A stretch of 64,000 nucleotides of DNA from Lethocerus indicus (Eukaryota; Arthropoda; Insecta; Hemiptera; Belostomatidae): NCBI GenBank assembly GCA_019843655.1, contig JACDQD010000103.1, forward strand, positions 5,580,001 to 5,644,000, written 5' to 3'. Position numbers and translations under genes: made by a program. Positions 13,601-26,200 of the stretch are shown here, piece by piece; position 1 is the stretch's first letter, and the number at the start of each line of letters is the position of its first letter. A model generated the notes under the pieces. The model saw nothing but the letters and a program-made list of their open reading frames with translations. It ran no database searches and was not told where the DNA came from.

Positions 13601-14880
13601 AAGAAAAGGTAGACATCATATTTGAGATTCCTCTTCATATACTATGCCCTACTGGAATGTTGGAGATATCAACATAGTAAATAAGTTTAAGCCTTCAGCC
13701 TAATGTTTAACAACAATTTCTTACATTTGTATTTCTTGGGAAGCAACTAATTCCTCTTTTTACATAAACAGTTAATCTTTGAAGTCAATATGCAGTCGAA
13801 AATAGTTGGAAAATATATTTAATTGTGTAATATACTCTGAATATGACAATACTCCTTTTACATCTTGATAAAGTTACAGTAAATACATGAAATGATCAAT
13901 AAATATTCTGGGAGTTATCAATAAACTCAGGGGTTTCTGGTGGACTGGCTTTGGCTCTTAAGGTGGAAATCATTAACGAAATTAGCTTGAAACACCCTGA
14001 ACCAATTGGGCAGAACACAGTTGAAGACCTCAGATAGAAATTATAGAAATCCATGTATTATAATTGATTCTGTTTATGATATGGATATTAAATTAAATAT
14101 ACAACATTCATACATTAAAGGTATCTCACTTTCTTTAAGATTTTTATAGAAGATATTGAAATTCTTAATAAAAAATACATTCACCTCTAAAAAATATAAT
14201 ATATTTGTACAGTATTTCAATATGTTTTATCACTTTTTGAACAATTATAAATTCTGAATTTAAAACATATTCTTATTGATCATAAATACATGACATACTG
14301 AGATTGTAACTTTACCATAAACAGTATAATTTTATCACATAAAATACATCCTCTAAGTAATTCATATTTCTGAAGTAAAATTTATTGGAAGGATGTAATT
14401 ATAAACTAATTACTTCAAATAGCATAAATTCTCTTGTATGTGATACAATATAAATTATATTTGGGAAATTATTTTCAATTTAATTTCCTCAAAAATATAT
14501 GAAAAATATATAAAGGTATTTAAATAATTATTGCATTTATAACATTTTAATACTTTTTAAAATCTTATATTAAATACAATAAACATGGTAAAAAAATAAC
14601 TTTCTCTTTCACTTTATCTAAATTCTCTACTATATTTAAACAACAAAATATTAACATTCTAAAAAATCTAAAACAATAAAACATCACAGGATGGAATTTC
14701 ATGTATATCTTAAGATGATGTTACTTCATTATTATCTTTTATGACTACTAAAATTATAGTTTATTTATCAAGAAGGTTTTTACCCGTAAAATTTCAATAT
14801 TAATTATTGAGAGTTTTAAAAATATTTAGTCATAATGTTATGGTATATCTAAATTATTGAAGCAATTATTTCTTATAAGT
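10700..14880. other. spacer between the two transporters; no gene recognised
   Basis: It should hold the promoter and a non-coding first exon of transporter A and the 3' end of transporter B. One 74-codon frame at 13453-13677 (plus) shows no family features. Bases 14100-14900 are extremely AT-rich. A dispersed repeat copy lies at 11041-11097. Confidence 0.6.
11041..11097 (+). repeat. dispersed 57-bp repeat, copy 1
   Basis: It begins TCGGAATTCCCC (11041-11052) and ends TCATTATATATGGGCA (11082-11097), with a CTCCTTTTCCCG-like block between. The same ends, at nearly the same spacing, occur at 48008-48063. It lies in the spacer upstream of transporter A. Confidence 0.55.
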
Positions 14881-14882
14881 AG

Positions 14883-14912
14883 TTTATTATTCTGTGTAAG
14901 TAATATTTTATT
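14883..14912 (-). other. candidate polyadenylation signals of transporter B
   Basis: Two AATAAA hexamers on the minus strand (14907-14912 and 14883-14888) lie about 33 and 57 nt after the TAA at 14945-14947. In such AT-rich DNA the motif is common, so only the position supports them. Confidence 0.4.
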
Positions 14913-14944
14913 CTTTAAATATGTTATCTTAAGCCTATATTGCT

Positions 14945-17900
14945 TTATCCTGCTGCAGTTTCTTTGTCCTCATTGTATGCTTTATTCGTTTTCCCACTCA
15001 ATTCCTTCCTCTTATTAGATTTCCTAAAATTTAAAAACGTAAAGAAATATTATTTTGAAATTAATATAAGATAAATTAATATAAATATGAAATAAATATA
15101 AGATATTTATTAGCCTTACTAATAAATAAGTTATTACCACACTTCTAACTAGTCCACCCATTTAAAGGCAAAGAGCACAATAAACTACTTGTATCTATAT
15201 TTTATAGTCCTACATACCCTACAAAATTCTCTCCATCCCTCAATGTAACTGGCAGATCTGTGTTCAGTGTCTCTGGAAGTAGAAGACATAAACAGGCAGC
15301 AATCACACTGGTCACTCCAAACAGGGCAGGAGGAAGTGCTGTGGATATGATGTCCTGATAACAGCAAAATATGTAATAAAATTAACTGAAACCGATCATT
15401 ACCAAATATAGGTATCTCCCTAACTTAATTGTGGATTTTTACGGTATTCCAACCCCTCCCAGACCACAAAACAGGTACTCTAAATAAGATGATTTTATTC
15501 TGTAATTTTTTTCATAAATCATTACCAGAGACGCGATGAATGGAGCCACCATGGACCCAATACGTGCACACATCGATCCTGAGCCAAGACCAGTGTTCCG
15601 AACCACAGTTGGAAATAATTCTGATGAATAAAGATAGAGTGTTGTAAATGCAACAGCGGTGCCTGATGCTCCGATTATTGCCAGACCCACACGGAGCCAA
15701 CCAAAATGTTCAGCTCCTACAGAAAATTATCTCTATTAACACTAATATAAACATAAAACTGTATTGACATGGCGAGTTATGATCATCAGTTTATGCTTTA
15801 AGCGTCAGTTTTAAAAAGGATTTAAAAGTGTCAAAAATATTTTATACCGGTTGTCGAATTACCAAGATTTACCAAGTTCACACTCCTGAAAAACGTTATG
15901 AGCAATAATATTGCTCATATAAGTATACGAGTTAGTCGCCAAATAATTTGAATATCACAGCCGAGTAAAGCGGTGAATAATGTTCACAATACAAATAATT
16001 TATATACTATAGGAATTTATATTCAGAAAGTTAGCTAATAGATACAGTACTGTATTACCGTCAGGCACACATATAATAATGAAACAGCAGATGGCGCTAA
16101 GTGTCTGCCCACCGAAGAGCGTCAGTTTCCTTCCGAATCTGTCCATCGTATAAATTGAAAATAAGACTCCAGGAATTATGCAGGCACCTTCGAGAGAAAG
16201 AGGTCAATGTTAAAAGACGTTATATCTATTATAAATTATATTGCACCTAATTTGGATTCGGTGATTCAAATGTTTCATCAAACTTATACTCACCCGAGAT
16301 GATAACATTAATGAAGATGTTTCCTCCGGTCTGGCTCAGGTATTGCTCTAGGCCGAAAAAGCAAAAACCCACAACGATCCAATTGATCCATATCACTAGC
16401 GTTTTTTTACGCATGTTGGGCGTCCTGAACAGATCGATAACTCCGGCTTTCCTCTCGTCAACCTGATATTGTTTGAAATATATTATACAAAAAGAATTAA
16501 TACATCAATAACACTTTGTCTGACCCGGCAGGTTCAGTGGGACCTCTTTTAATATACCTTTTCGTTGTCGTGAAGTTCAGGTATTTTCTCCGGCACAACC
16601 TTCTTATTTATTTTGGCCGCTGACTGCAATATTTTCAGGGCTTCTTTGTTGCGTCCGACGGCCATCAACCATCGGGGACTTTCTGGCACCAACCTGGGGA
16701 CAACATTTAAAAAGACCTCAGAAATTGTAAAATTAATAATCGGATGCCACTGTGGGATGCTTGGGGGTTAGGCCCACAGTATTTCTTTGAAACGATGGAG
16801 TTCCTAGACACGACCAGCACTCAGAAAATTCGAAGGGTATAAAGTGAATTCCATTACTCTCGATGAATGGAATATGAATCACTATGTGTATTTGATCTTC
16901 AACCTAGAAACAGGTTTCAAAAATGCTAGCCTGATCTAAAATTCCAGGGGCAATGCAATAAGTTTTCGTTGTTTTTTTTAATTTCAGGTTACCTAAGTTT
17001 CAGTTATGAAACAGTATTTTTCTGAATCTTATTCCCTACCTTAAGTATTCCAGTCATCTTGTACAGATTTTTCAATTTCAAATTGGACATTAATTTAAAG
17101 GTTTATTTATAGAAGATAATAAATGGTTTTACGTCCGCTTAATTTTCCTCTGGAATAGTTTCATCCTTCCTGGAATGTATTATTTCCCAATAACAAAAGA
17201 ACGCTTTCATACCACCAGTACGTAATGACGACAATTACTGGCAGAGATATGGCCAGCTGGAATGTCCTCCAGTGGTTCGCATAGTAGGCAATAACAGACA
17301 TCAGGATAGTGCCGATGTTGAACGGAATGTGAGTCAAAGTCGCCATTATCGTCCTCCACTTTCCGCTCAGGACTTCCATGCCTGAAAAATAAATTAACAA
17401 ATAGCGCGGAATTAAAAATCGAATAAAGTTTCGATTTTTCCGAAATTTGTAATTGAAGAAAATTACTGTTCGTTACCGGACAATAAAACTACAAAGTGAC
17501 ATAAAATAGAAGAATACATAGAATATCGTTTGCAAATTTTAATTTTTTCTTTCAGTCTGAAATTCAATGCCGGTTGTTGGCTCTTCGGCGCATTCTTTCA
17601 CACCCTCTTAGCTTAGATTTTCAGTACTACAACTAACTCATCCTGCAATTTCAATCAACCAGAGAAGCGCAAATATTTCTGCGGAAGGCGCGTAGTTCCT
17701 CGATAATATTTGAGATACGTGACCCGCTATGCAGTTCATGTTCTTGTTGTCGGGATGCCGGAACAATTTCACCAGTTTTGGAGATATTTAAAATCCATTT
17801 TGCTTCAGGTAACGAAAGTAGTTTCCACTTACAATAGTCGTCTTTATATATGTTTTCTAATCGATTGTTAAAATTAATTATTCTATTTTAATTTCGAATG

Positions 17901-20273
17901 GAATAAAATCATCAACAAAACAACTAGTAATTTATATTCTTTCAAATCAGACTTAAATGTGTTACTTTGCTCGAAAAATACTTCAAGGAGTCTCTTACAT
18001 CTCTTACACACGAGTTTATACTTTGCGCGCTTTGTATACCGTAACAATACATACAAAGGACAAAACTAATGGTCATAGTTCCTCCAACTGCCAGCGCCTG
18101 AAGGAACCTGAGTATCACGAAACCGATGTACCAAGGTACGAATGCCACGCACACTCCAGTTGCTACCTGCAGGATCCCGGTTACTACCAGAGGTATTTTC
18201 CGGCCCCACCTGAAACACGGAATGTTAAATTATTTATATTTGATTAGTTTTATATATATTTTTAAATCTTCACCGTGCAATAATACAGGAGTACAGGGTG
18301 AACTTTGTAGGAGTTGGGCAGTTTGGTGGATCCCCACAATTCAAATCCCAGTTAGGTTTTAACATGCGGTTGTAAATTAATAATATGTTTGAAATCTTTA
18401 TTTTTATTTTAACTCTTTCACATAATTTGTTGTCCCAAATTGAGATTGTTCATTCCCAGATTATATAAAGAGACACTTTGGAACCTCGAGTTTCCACTTC
18501 AGGCAATGCCCTATAAATATCATGTGCTGACTGGAGTAACACTGGTGAAATTAATGAATCCTGGTTAATGACAGCTCTTTGTAGGCGGGGAGGATAAAAT
18601 GACTTCGAAGGACATCGAACTCTGTCAGACGATGACGATTTGAATCACGAAAAGGATAACATGATTGCGACTCGGTTTTGCCGTGACAACATCCACAATT
18701 AGAGCTACGGCCAATTGATTCAAGGGCCATTAGAGTTACGGCCAATTGATTCAAGGGCTATTAGAGTTACTGCCAACACAACAGAACACCGAAGTGGACC
18801 AACGACGTCCGTGCGAGGTCCGCCTTTGTGTACGAGCGACATTAAAACCGCTCTTACCGTCCAATAATTTTTCCGTGACGCTGTCATAAATTCCGGCCGA
18901 CCTCTCTCTTAAGGGGGATCTTCCTGCCAATTATTCTCCCGCCATTTCAATTACACAGTATAAGCAGAAACGAGGAAGGAAGATACTTATTGGAGACAAT
19001 GGAACAACAAGTTGGATAATAAATGGATTCCGCGATGTGATAAGGTCTGGAGAATTACAATTTGCACTTACTGTACTGAACTTTCGCTCGTTGCGTTAAT
19101 AATAATTATTTTTACAGTTCATCATTTAAATTCATCTTGTACCATTTATGGAAAACATTAGTAACTTAATAAAGAAATTAAACCTTTTCACTTATGTAAA
19201 ATTTCCAACGGACGGGGTTGGGATATTTAAATATTCTTTTAAGTGGTTATTTGTTATTTTTTGGAATAATCAATCAATAGTCATATTCTAACTATAGTTC
19301 CTCGGGGCTTTCCAAGTTAAATACATAACGATTTCTCCTTTATAAAATCTTATTTATCACAACGGCCTGACAAATGGTCTCCAATGTTGGGCCCACAATG
19401 TAATCGCGCATCATGGAAATGATCTATCATCAACTAGTCAACAATGGCAGGCTCTCATCTATATTAGATCTTTCATTCGTTAAAATGTAAGTGCGTCACT
19501 TGCGGCCTACGAATGGAATATTCCTCCATAGACCGGGACGTGGCACTAACCTGTCGGAAGCGATACTGAACAAAATGTTTCCAAACATGATTCCGATCAT
19601 GAACGTCATCTGGGCGACGTTTACAAGCTGCCTCTTGCTGCAGACGAGGTCCCACTGGAACAGGGATAGAAGGACAATTATCGCTCAAATCAAAATTGCA
19701 ATCTGCAGGACTTATATTTGTTTTCCGCTCTCTCGGATAAATACAGTCGAGTTATTTGTTGAATAAACAATAGAGGTTTGTTTGGAGTTAGGTGTTCAGA
19801 AAGTTGTCAGGACTTACCTCTGTGACTATCGTCTCCTTGAAGACCGATCTATCGTAGGTCCAATGGTGGCATTCGTCACCCGCTTGCGTCAAGCAGGTCG
19901 AGTTGGAGGAGGCGTTGGTGCAATGATACTTGACCGGCGCACCCATGAACATGATCCCCAGCAGAGTCCAAGCCACCGGGAATTTGGTAGCTGCCATCAG
20001 AAGGACGATCTTCAACTGCCAGCGGCCCATCTTACCTAAACATATTACACACAGTATATCTACAACTAAGATTTGACATATAATTTTATCAAAATGTTTC
20101 ATATACACGAACAGAATTGTTCCAGTTGTCCATTTTTTCCATTAAGCATCTTTACCCATTGCTTCGTCGGCCACTTCCTCGCAGGTTTTCCGCCCCACGT
20201 TGTTGTTGGACGCCTCTTCCGAACACTGTGGACTTTCTTCCACACTGCTCTTGTCCTCGTTCCCAGTACCCAT
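14945..20273 (-). CDS. SLC22-family organic cation/anion transporter B (MFS), complete
   Basis: This is a predicted twelve-helix plasma-membrane solute carrier of the SLC22 family; the substrate is unknown. Coding exons on the minus strand are 20156-20273, 19818-20035, 19551-19654, 18055-18209, 17213-17381, 16558-16693, 16294-16462, 16059-16187, 15526-15716, 15218-15354 and 14945-15023. Phases close exactly, giving 1605 nt and 534 residues, close to the family's usual 500-600. Landmarks are an acidic, cysteine-containing cytosolic N terminus (1-40), TM1 near 47-71, an extracellular loop with N-glycosylation sites at N80 and N84, WDLVC at 113-117, DRWGRK at 146-151, PESPRWL at 258-264, DRFGRK in the TM8-9 loop, ELFPTVVR at 432-439, LPET near 490 and a lysine-rich tail. 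The ATG at 20273 has purines at -3 and +4. Compared with transporter A it has an extra intron inside a glycine codon (G40). All splice donors and acceptors are standard, and nothing suggests a pseudogene. Confidence 0.92.
18698..18774 (+). repeat. 31-bp tandem repeat, about 2.5 copies, in intron 3 of transporter B
   Basis: Units start at 18698, 18729 and 18760 (the last is partial). Each begins ATTAGAG and contains the shared block ACGGCCAATTGATTCAAGGG. The first two units differ at two positions (GAGCTA versus GAGTTA, and the final base). The repeat lies in the 1,341-bp intron 18210-19550, the largest of this gene, which otherwise shows no coding sequence. Confidence 0.85.
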
Positions 20274-20281
20274 TTCCGCAA

Positions 20282-20290
20282 TCTGATAAA
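20282..20290 (-). promoter_or_regulatory. probable 3' splice site in the 5' untranslated region of transporter B
   Basis: On the minus strand TTTATCAG ends at 20283, nine bases before the ATG at 20273. This fits an acceptor leaving a nine-base leader on the first coding exon, as in transporter A. The non-coding first exon and promoter would then lie upstream, above 20.3 kb, and were not identified. Confidence 0.4.
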
Positions 20291-23200
20291 TTAATGATCC
20301 GATATTATTTATAATTACCTATTTTAAACTTAAGTATAAAGGTACAGGTAGAATTTGAGTAGTATAAATTACACGTGTAATTTATTTTTGATTGGAAAAT
20401 ACTGAAATATTCGATTAAATTAAAACCTCGGTTGAAATTCAACCGATCATCCATCTGTTAATGACGTTCTACCTAGATTTATAACACCAATATTAACACA
20501 ATACATTTTCCGAGACAATGGATTGTTTAAACAACATTTTGAAAATTAATTAAAAGTCATTGGAAGTATTTTGATTGCTGGGTCGGATTTTCTACTGAGC
20601 CAACTCGCAGTGTTTTGCCTGATCGGCGTATCGGGTATTTTATCGTTTGACCCGCCGCATGTACTGGATGATTTAATAAAACGACTTAAATATTCTCCAA
20701 TTGGACAAACAAATTTTTATTAATAATATTTGATATAACAGGTTTTCGATACATCAAATCAATCTTCCTGAGCAAAATAATCGTTCATACAGAGTTATTA
20801 TTTTATATTATTTAATGAGTTCATTAGAAGCCTTTGAGATTGTGAACATTGTTCTTTAGTTGTATCGCATTTATTTTCTTTTAGTTTTAATTCAATGTAC
20901 TGCGGAATATCGGATTTGGCATCACCCCAACTGAAACTTAAATCATCTTGCGTATTTATTATTACCCTCAATTTTCAGTCTGTGACAGGGAGAATAAGAT
21001 ATCGCGGTTGAAAAATTTCGCATGTTGGAACGTTAGTAATCGCAAAATTAAGACTTCATAATTTCCAGTTGCTAATTAATTATCTCAGCAACAATAATAT
21101 TGTTTGACCAATTCCCAAAAATCATTTCGAATGGTGTCGAATTCATGAAATATTCATTTCCGCAATAAGTGCTCGAATATATGGAAAAACATTCAGCGTG
21201 CTGCCACCTTTGGATTAATTAGCCTAAGCATTGAATATTTTTGCGGGTAAACCTAAAGGTAGACATTCGATACGCGGAAAAATGCGGAACCACAGAAACC
21301 TTTGGCCAGTGAAATTACTTTTATTTTTTGTCTACTTTACTTCCATCCGAGAAAAAGTTATTGGTAAGACTAATCTTTACATTAACAAAATTAGAAAAAC
21401 AGCCAAAGAAATTTATAATGCAGTAATGTTAGATACTTGAAGGTTCTGAAGATCCGTTGGAGAAGTAACGAGGGAACTACACAATTGTACTCTAAGTGTG
21501 TACTTTAAAAAATAATGAGCGACCACCACTTTTCAGTGACAAATTGTATTGGGAACGCATTTATATAATCTTCCCATCGCTAGTTGTCGTCGATTTTTTT
21601 CAGGAAATTGCTTGAATGTTTGTCAACGAAAATCGCCGTAGTTATATTCAGTCCGTACGATTTACGTAGGCCCTGCCTGAACATTTCTAACATGCGGGCC
21701 TTCATCGTTCAGCGCGTACTGAAAAAAATTACATTTCCACAAACCAAAATATTTTTTTCCGTACGCAAGGTGACGCAAGGAATCTGAAACCAGTCTTGTC
21801 GCTTCCACGAACAGCCTACAGTCGTGGTCTGTGGTCGATACCATTGCTTTGGGTTTGACTGACAGTTTCAAACGGGCCGTTTACCCACTCCGCGGTCATT
21901 ATTTTCACCTTCCAGCTTTTATCCGTGACAACCCCTCGACAATTGTCCCACTGAATGGTTGCCAGCGGGAAACATTCATCTCGATCAATGGTCCGGACTG
22001 GGAATAGGAGAAAGCCGAAGGAATACGACGCATGAAAACTTCTCGAATTGCGGGTCCTCTGAAGCCCCTAGTGGTTTAATACTCATTCTACGTGAGCTCT
22101 CTCTGCATTATATTCAATCTTGCGAATCATAGGATTTCAATATCCCGAAACCACACTTCAAATATTTAATACTTATACTACTTAATAAATTTTCATGACA
22201 TATACATATTTGTCCTGTAACGTGCGACACTAATTTGTAAGCTTTGTTTGTGGGTTGTGAAAAATAAGATACGTACGACTGTGCGAAATAATCGAATTGA
22301 AGGGAAGTTAAGGGGCACCTGTGGTAAGAAACTGCCTTACATCAAAGGGAAGTGCGCTCCATAAAACTTACTCTATATTATATTGAATATTATAAAGTTC
22401 AAATACAAATATATAATATGCCTCTTGCAATTTTCTGTCTCTACTCACGTATTAAATTTGTTGAAGCGGAGTAATTCGCGGTTCCAGTGTTTTTAATTAA
22501 GTTTACAGTTCAGCGAGCTGTATATTTTCCTAATGTGTCTGATTTGGCACAATTTCGGTTGTTTCCTTTACGATGCCTATAAGGCGCTTGAAAAGAATGA
22601 AATTTTTCGTATATAAATTACGCAACGTTGTATTTATATTTATACACATACGTAAGGCAGGGCAGCAAGAGTAATGATATTCACAGTAACAGTGCAGATA
22701 GGATGCTCCACCTGCAATGGAAGCGCTTATTAAATACGTAATGACGAAATTAAAATTAAATTCTCTCCGTAATAATTTAAGGATTTCTTTTCCTAACACG
22801 ACAAAATATTTAACATATGCAACTCTCTTTTAAGAGTAGTTTCTATGAAGATATAATCTAATAATCTTCTAACGGGGGAAAACACGGAAGATGCCCAGTC
22901 CGGACTCGTTTAATGTGGGGGCACTCGCTGTGGCCGCATATTATACTAGGAGCCCGTCGTAAAATCTCCGCCCGGGTGGTTGGAGATATCCTGCAGGGAT
23001 GTGAACAACCCGGGGGAAAAACAATAGGGAGGGGGACACAGCTCGGGGATGGGGGCGGGCGTTCACCCCCGGCCGGCCAACAAATCCCAATCCGCTTTGC
23101 ATAACCGTTTCCGAGTTTTCCTCACCTCTGATGCTGTTTCCTACAGCGGCGGCTCTCCACTGGGTAAAACTACAGTTTTCCCGGATTTGCGGAACCCGAA

Positions 23201-26200
23201 AGAAGAAAACCGAGGACGCTGTTCACACTAATACCGCCGATGTCATAAAAATCTTATATTATAATTTATATAGTGTTTACCCCAGATATTTTCTAATACG
23301 AGTTGGCCTTCCATGATCACAACATGTTTTCGCCTCTTTAACAATTAAATTCTGGAGAAGCACTGAACGAGAATATTCGGGTGCCTTCTATTTAGTTCAA
23401 TAACACTAATAAAATTCCACGACATACTTGAATGCAGTAAATCGTATCAGATTATTTAAACATTTATTAAATTTTTTCGTCAGTGTTAAAAGTTATAATA
23501 TAACTGTATATATTAATCATTATGTTTGTGACAGAGGAACTTTATTAAGGTTTGAACGTTCGGCCGCACCCTGCATTTCGAGTCTTAAAGTTCCGGTGTC
23601 TATTGATTCTCAGTTAGAAGCGTCTAATGTCTCATTCCATTTTCCAGGACCTAACTTTCAACCGAAATTTTAGTAACTATAAAATTTAAACATTGGTTAT
23701 TTTTGTATTTAACCAGGCCGCAATCTGACGTAATTTTTTGGCCCATCCAACATTATAGCACCCAATTGAGAGCGGAAACACTGGAGTGAAAATTAATAAT
23801 AGTGGTTTGATTATTGTTGCACATCAATTATTTCCGGTAATTTTCTAACGCAAGACAAAATTGCTACAAATTATTTGCTACAATTAATTACAAATTGCTG
23901 ATTTATTAGTGCTACGAATATAAACTGGCTCCGATCCTTTGAGATTGGCACGTCGAATTTTCCGGATACTTTTGTTGAAATCTCGATTTTAAATTCGATA
24001 AATTATTTCTCGTTTGCCCATGAAATACCTCAAACCCTGTTCCCCTTGTCTGACTTCTGAAAATTCCTTACATTCTACTCGATCAGAAGGCTCGGCAGTA
24101 CGAATAACTACCCAGTGCGACTGCTGTTCGTGAAATACCGCAGATTTCTAAACGAAATTTATGTCTCTGTTCATTAACTGCTTGTATACTAAACGACTCG
24201 TCTGATTAAATAAAGAAAAAATGCAGTCTCGTCAGAAAATAAATTCTGGCATCTTAATACTGTCTGTATCTTGCTACACCGGATTCCGAAAACCCGAAAA
24301 GAAAAATGGTTTGAGGAAATATGATGAATCCGGTTTTCATCGAAATATACTTTTAAATATCCTCATCATTGTTGAACACATATCCGACAACAAATTACGG
24401 AGGATAACTTCAATACTGAAAGCTGTTCCATTCCTTATTTTTCCGAAATTTGCACTTGATGAAATCATTATACAGGTATATTTATATTTAACACGCCGAA
24501 TCGAAACAGAAACCTGCTATATTACCTGTTATATTCTATTATGTACAATTTCTGAACACAAATTTTTAAAACAATTATACGTATCATAAGCGGTATCCTA
24601 ATTTTAATAGTGAAACGAACAATTCAAAGAGCTTATGCACACAAGGGATCAAATTAATCATCTCTCAGTGGTCAATAGGAATTTCTTGCCAGGAAAATAG
24701 CCACATCGGTGCGAATATGTGGCTAAAACGCTGGAATTCATCGAAAGGTCGACCGACAGGGAAACTCCACAGAAACCGTCCGCCCGTCTGGGGGCGGGTC
24801 ATAAAACTGGGGGTTGTAAAAATGCTAAAACGCGTTGATCCTTCCTTCCGGTGTATTTGGGTGCGAGCTGCTACCCCGAGGCTTTTAAGGGGAGTTACCA
24901 TTGCATTGATATCGGGGAATCGATGTAGAATGTGTGGTATTGCCGCGGCCGTGGTGTGTGGAAAAGCCAATTGAATAAAGAGGTGAGTGGGGGGAAAGGG
25001 ACCAGCATTCCGGTAACCGCTCTACTGGGGGCCTTACTACGATAGACGTTTTTATTCACCCTGCCGAAGGTTTATTTAAGCCGCCCTACAAAAGGTCGAG
25101 ACTTTTATTCTAGCACGAATTATTACTTTCGTGCCGTTCTAAACTCTTCATACGGCCTTGGCCAGACTAACATTTCGAAACATTTGAGTTATAAGAAAAT
25201 CTCAGCTATTCCAAAACCGAAAGAATTAAAAAGTATTTTCCTTTTTTTCAATGCAGTTCAAAAAAATGTATTTCAGGACGTTTGCCAACTGAATCTATTG
25301 AGTTTATATTGACCGCAGGAACTTATTCTCCCAGTTCGGGACATAATGTGCATAATGTACACACACACTTATATATTTTATTTGATGTAAGTGATATTTT
25401 TTTACTTACACAATATAGAAAAATGAGTCAAGGGCTAGAATTGAGTTGCAACAATTGCTGTCCACTGATTTTCCTTTCTGTGTATTATTGTATTTGTAGT
25501 TTCTATCCTATATCTTTTGTTTCTATTCCGTGTCAAAATAAATCTTCTTCTGATTATAAAGCAATCAAAGTTTCGGATGACATTTAATTGAGGAAGACGC
25601 CTCGGTAATGAACCAGGGGGAACTTCGATTGCTTAAAAAAACCCCCGATCTGTAAGTCTAATTTGAGCGGGTCACGGCAGGAAAACAAAATGAGTTAGGG
25701 CACTACTACTCTCGCCATTAAATTCGCACCTGTCACCGGGCTTTACCTCCGCTCTGACGTAATTCAATTACCGGATAAACTTTCTGTTTCTAATTAATGA
25801 AGGCAAAAAAAATAAAATGCTTCTGTTTTTTTTATTTACACAGACCCCTCCCCTCCAAGGACAACAGAATTAAGCTCCTAAGTCCTTCTTCGGAGAGTCA
25901 ATTGATGGGATTTGCTTGGGCCAAAAACACATTGGCGGTATCATAACAATTTAAAGTATTATTTAAAGATGTAAATAAAAAACAAATATAGATAAGATCG
26001 ATTTTTTTGAGGTGGGAAAAATTATGTAATTGAATAATAAAATTTATTATCGAGAGAGGACTATCAACGCTAACTAATGTATTTGACTGGTAATATAATA
26101 TTATCTGAAGACATTTAATTTTTAATCTTATTTTCAATAAAATATTTTAAACATCTTATTCTCATTATACAGAAAGTATGGTATTTACTCTGTAGAAATT

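Noticed and set aside
18331..18360. TTCAAATCCCAG resembling a tRNA T-loop
   Set aside because: No acceptor, D or anticodon stems could be fitted upstream.
24221..24592. 122-codon ATG-initiated frame on plus
   Set aside because: No recognisable motif, no supporting exon or promoter, and AT-rich composition; a chance frame is the simpler view.
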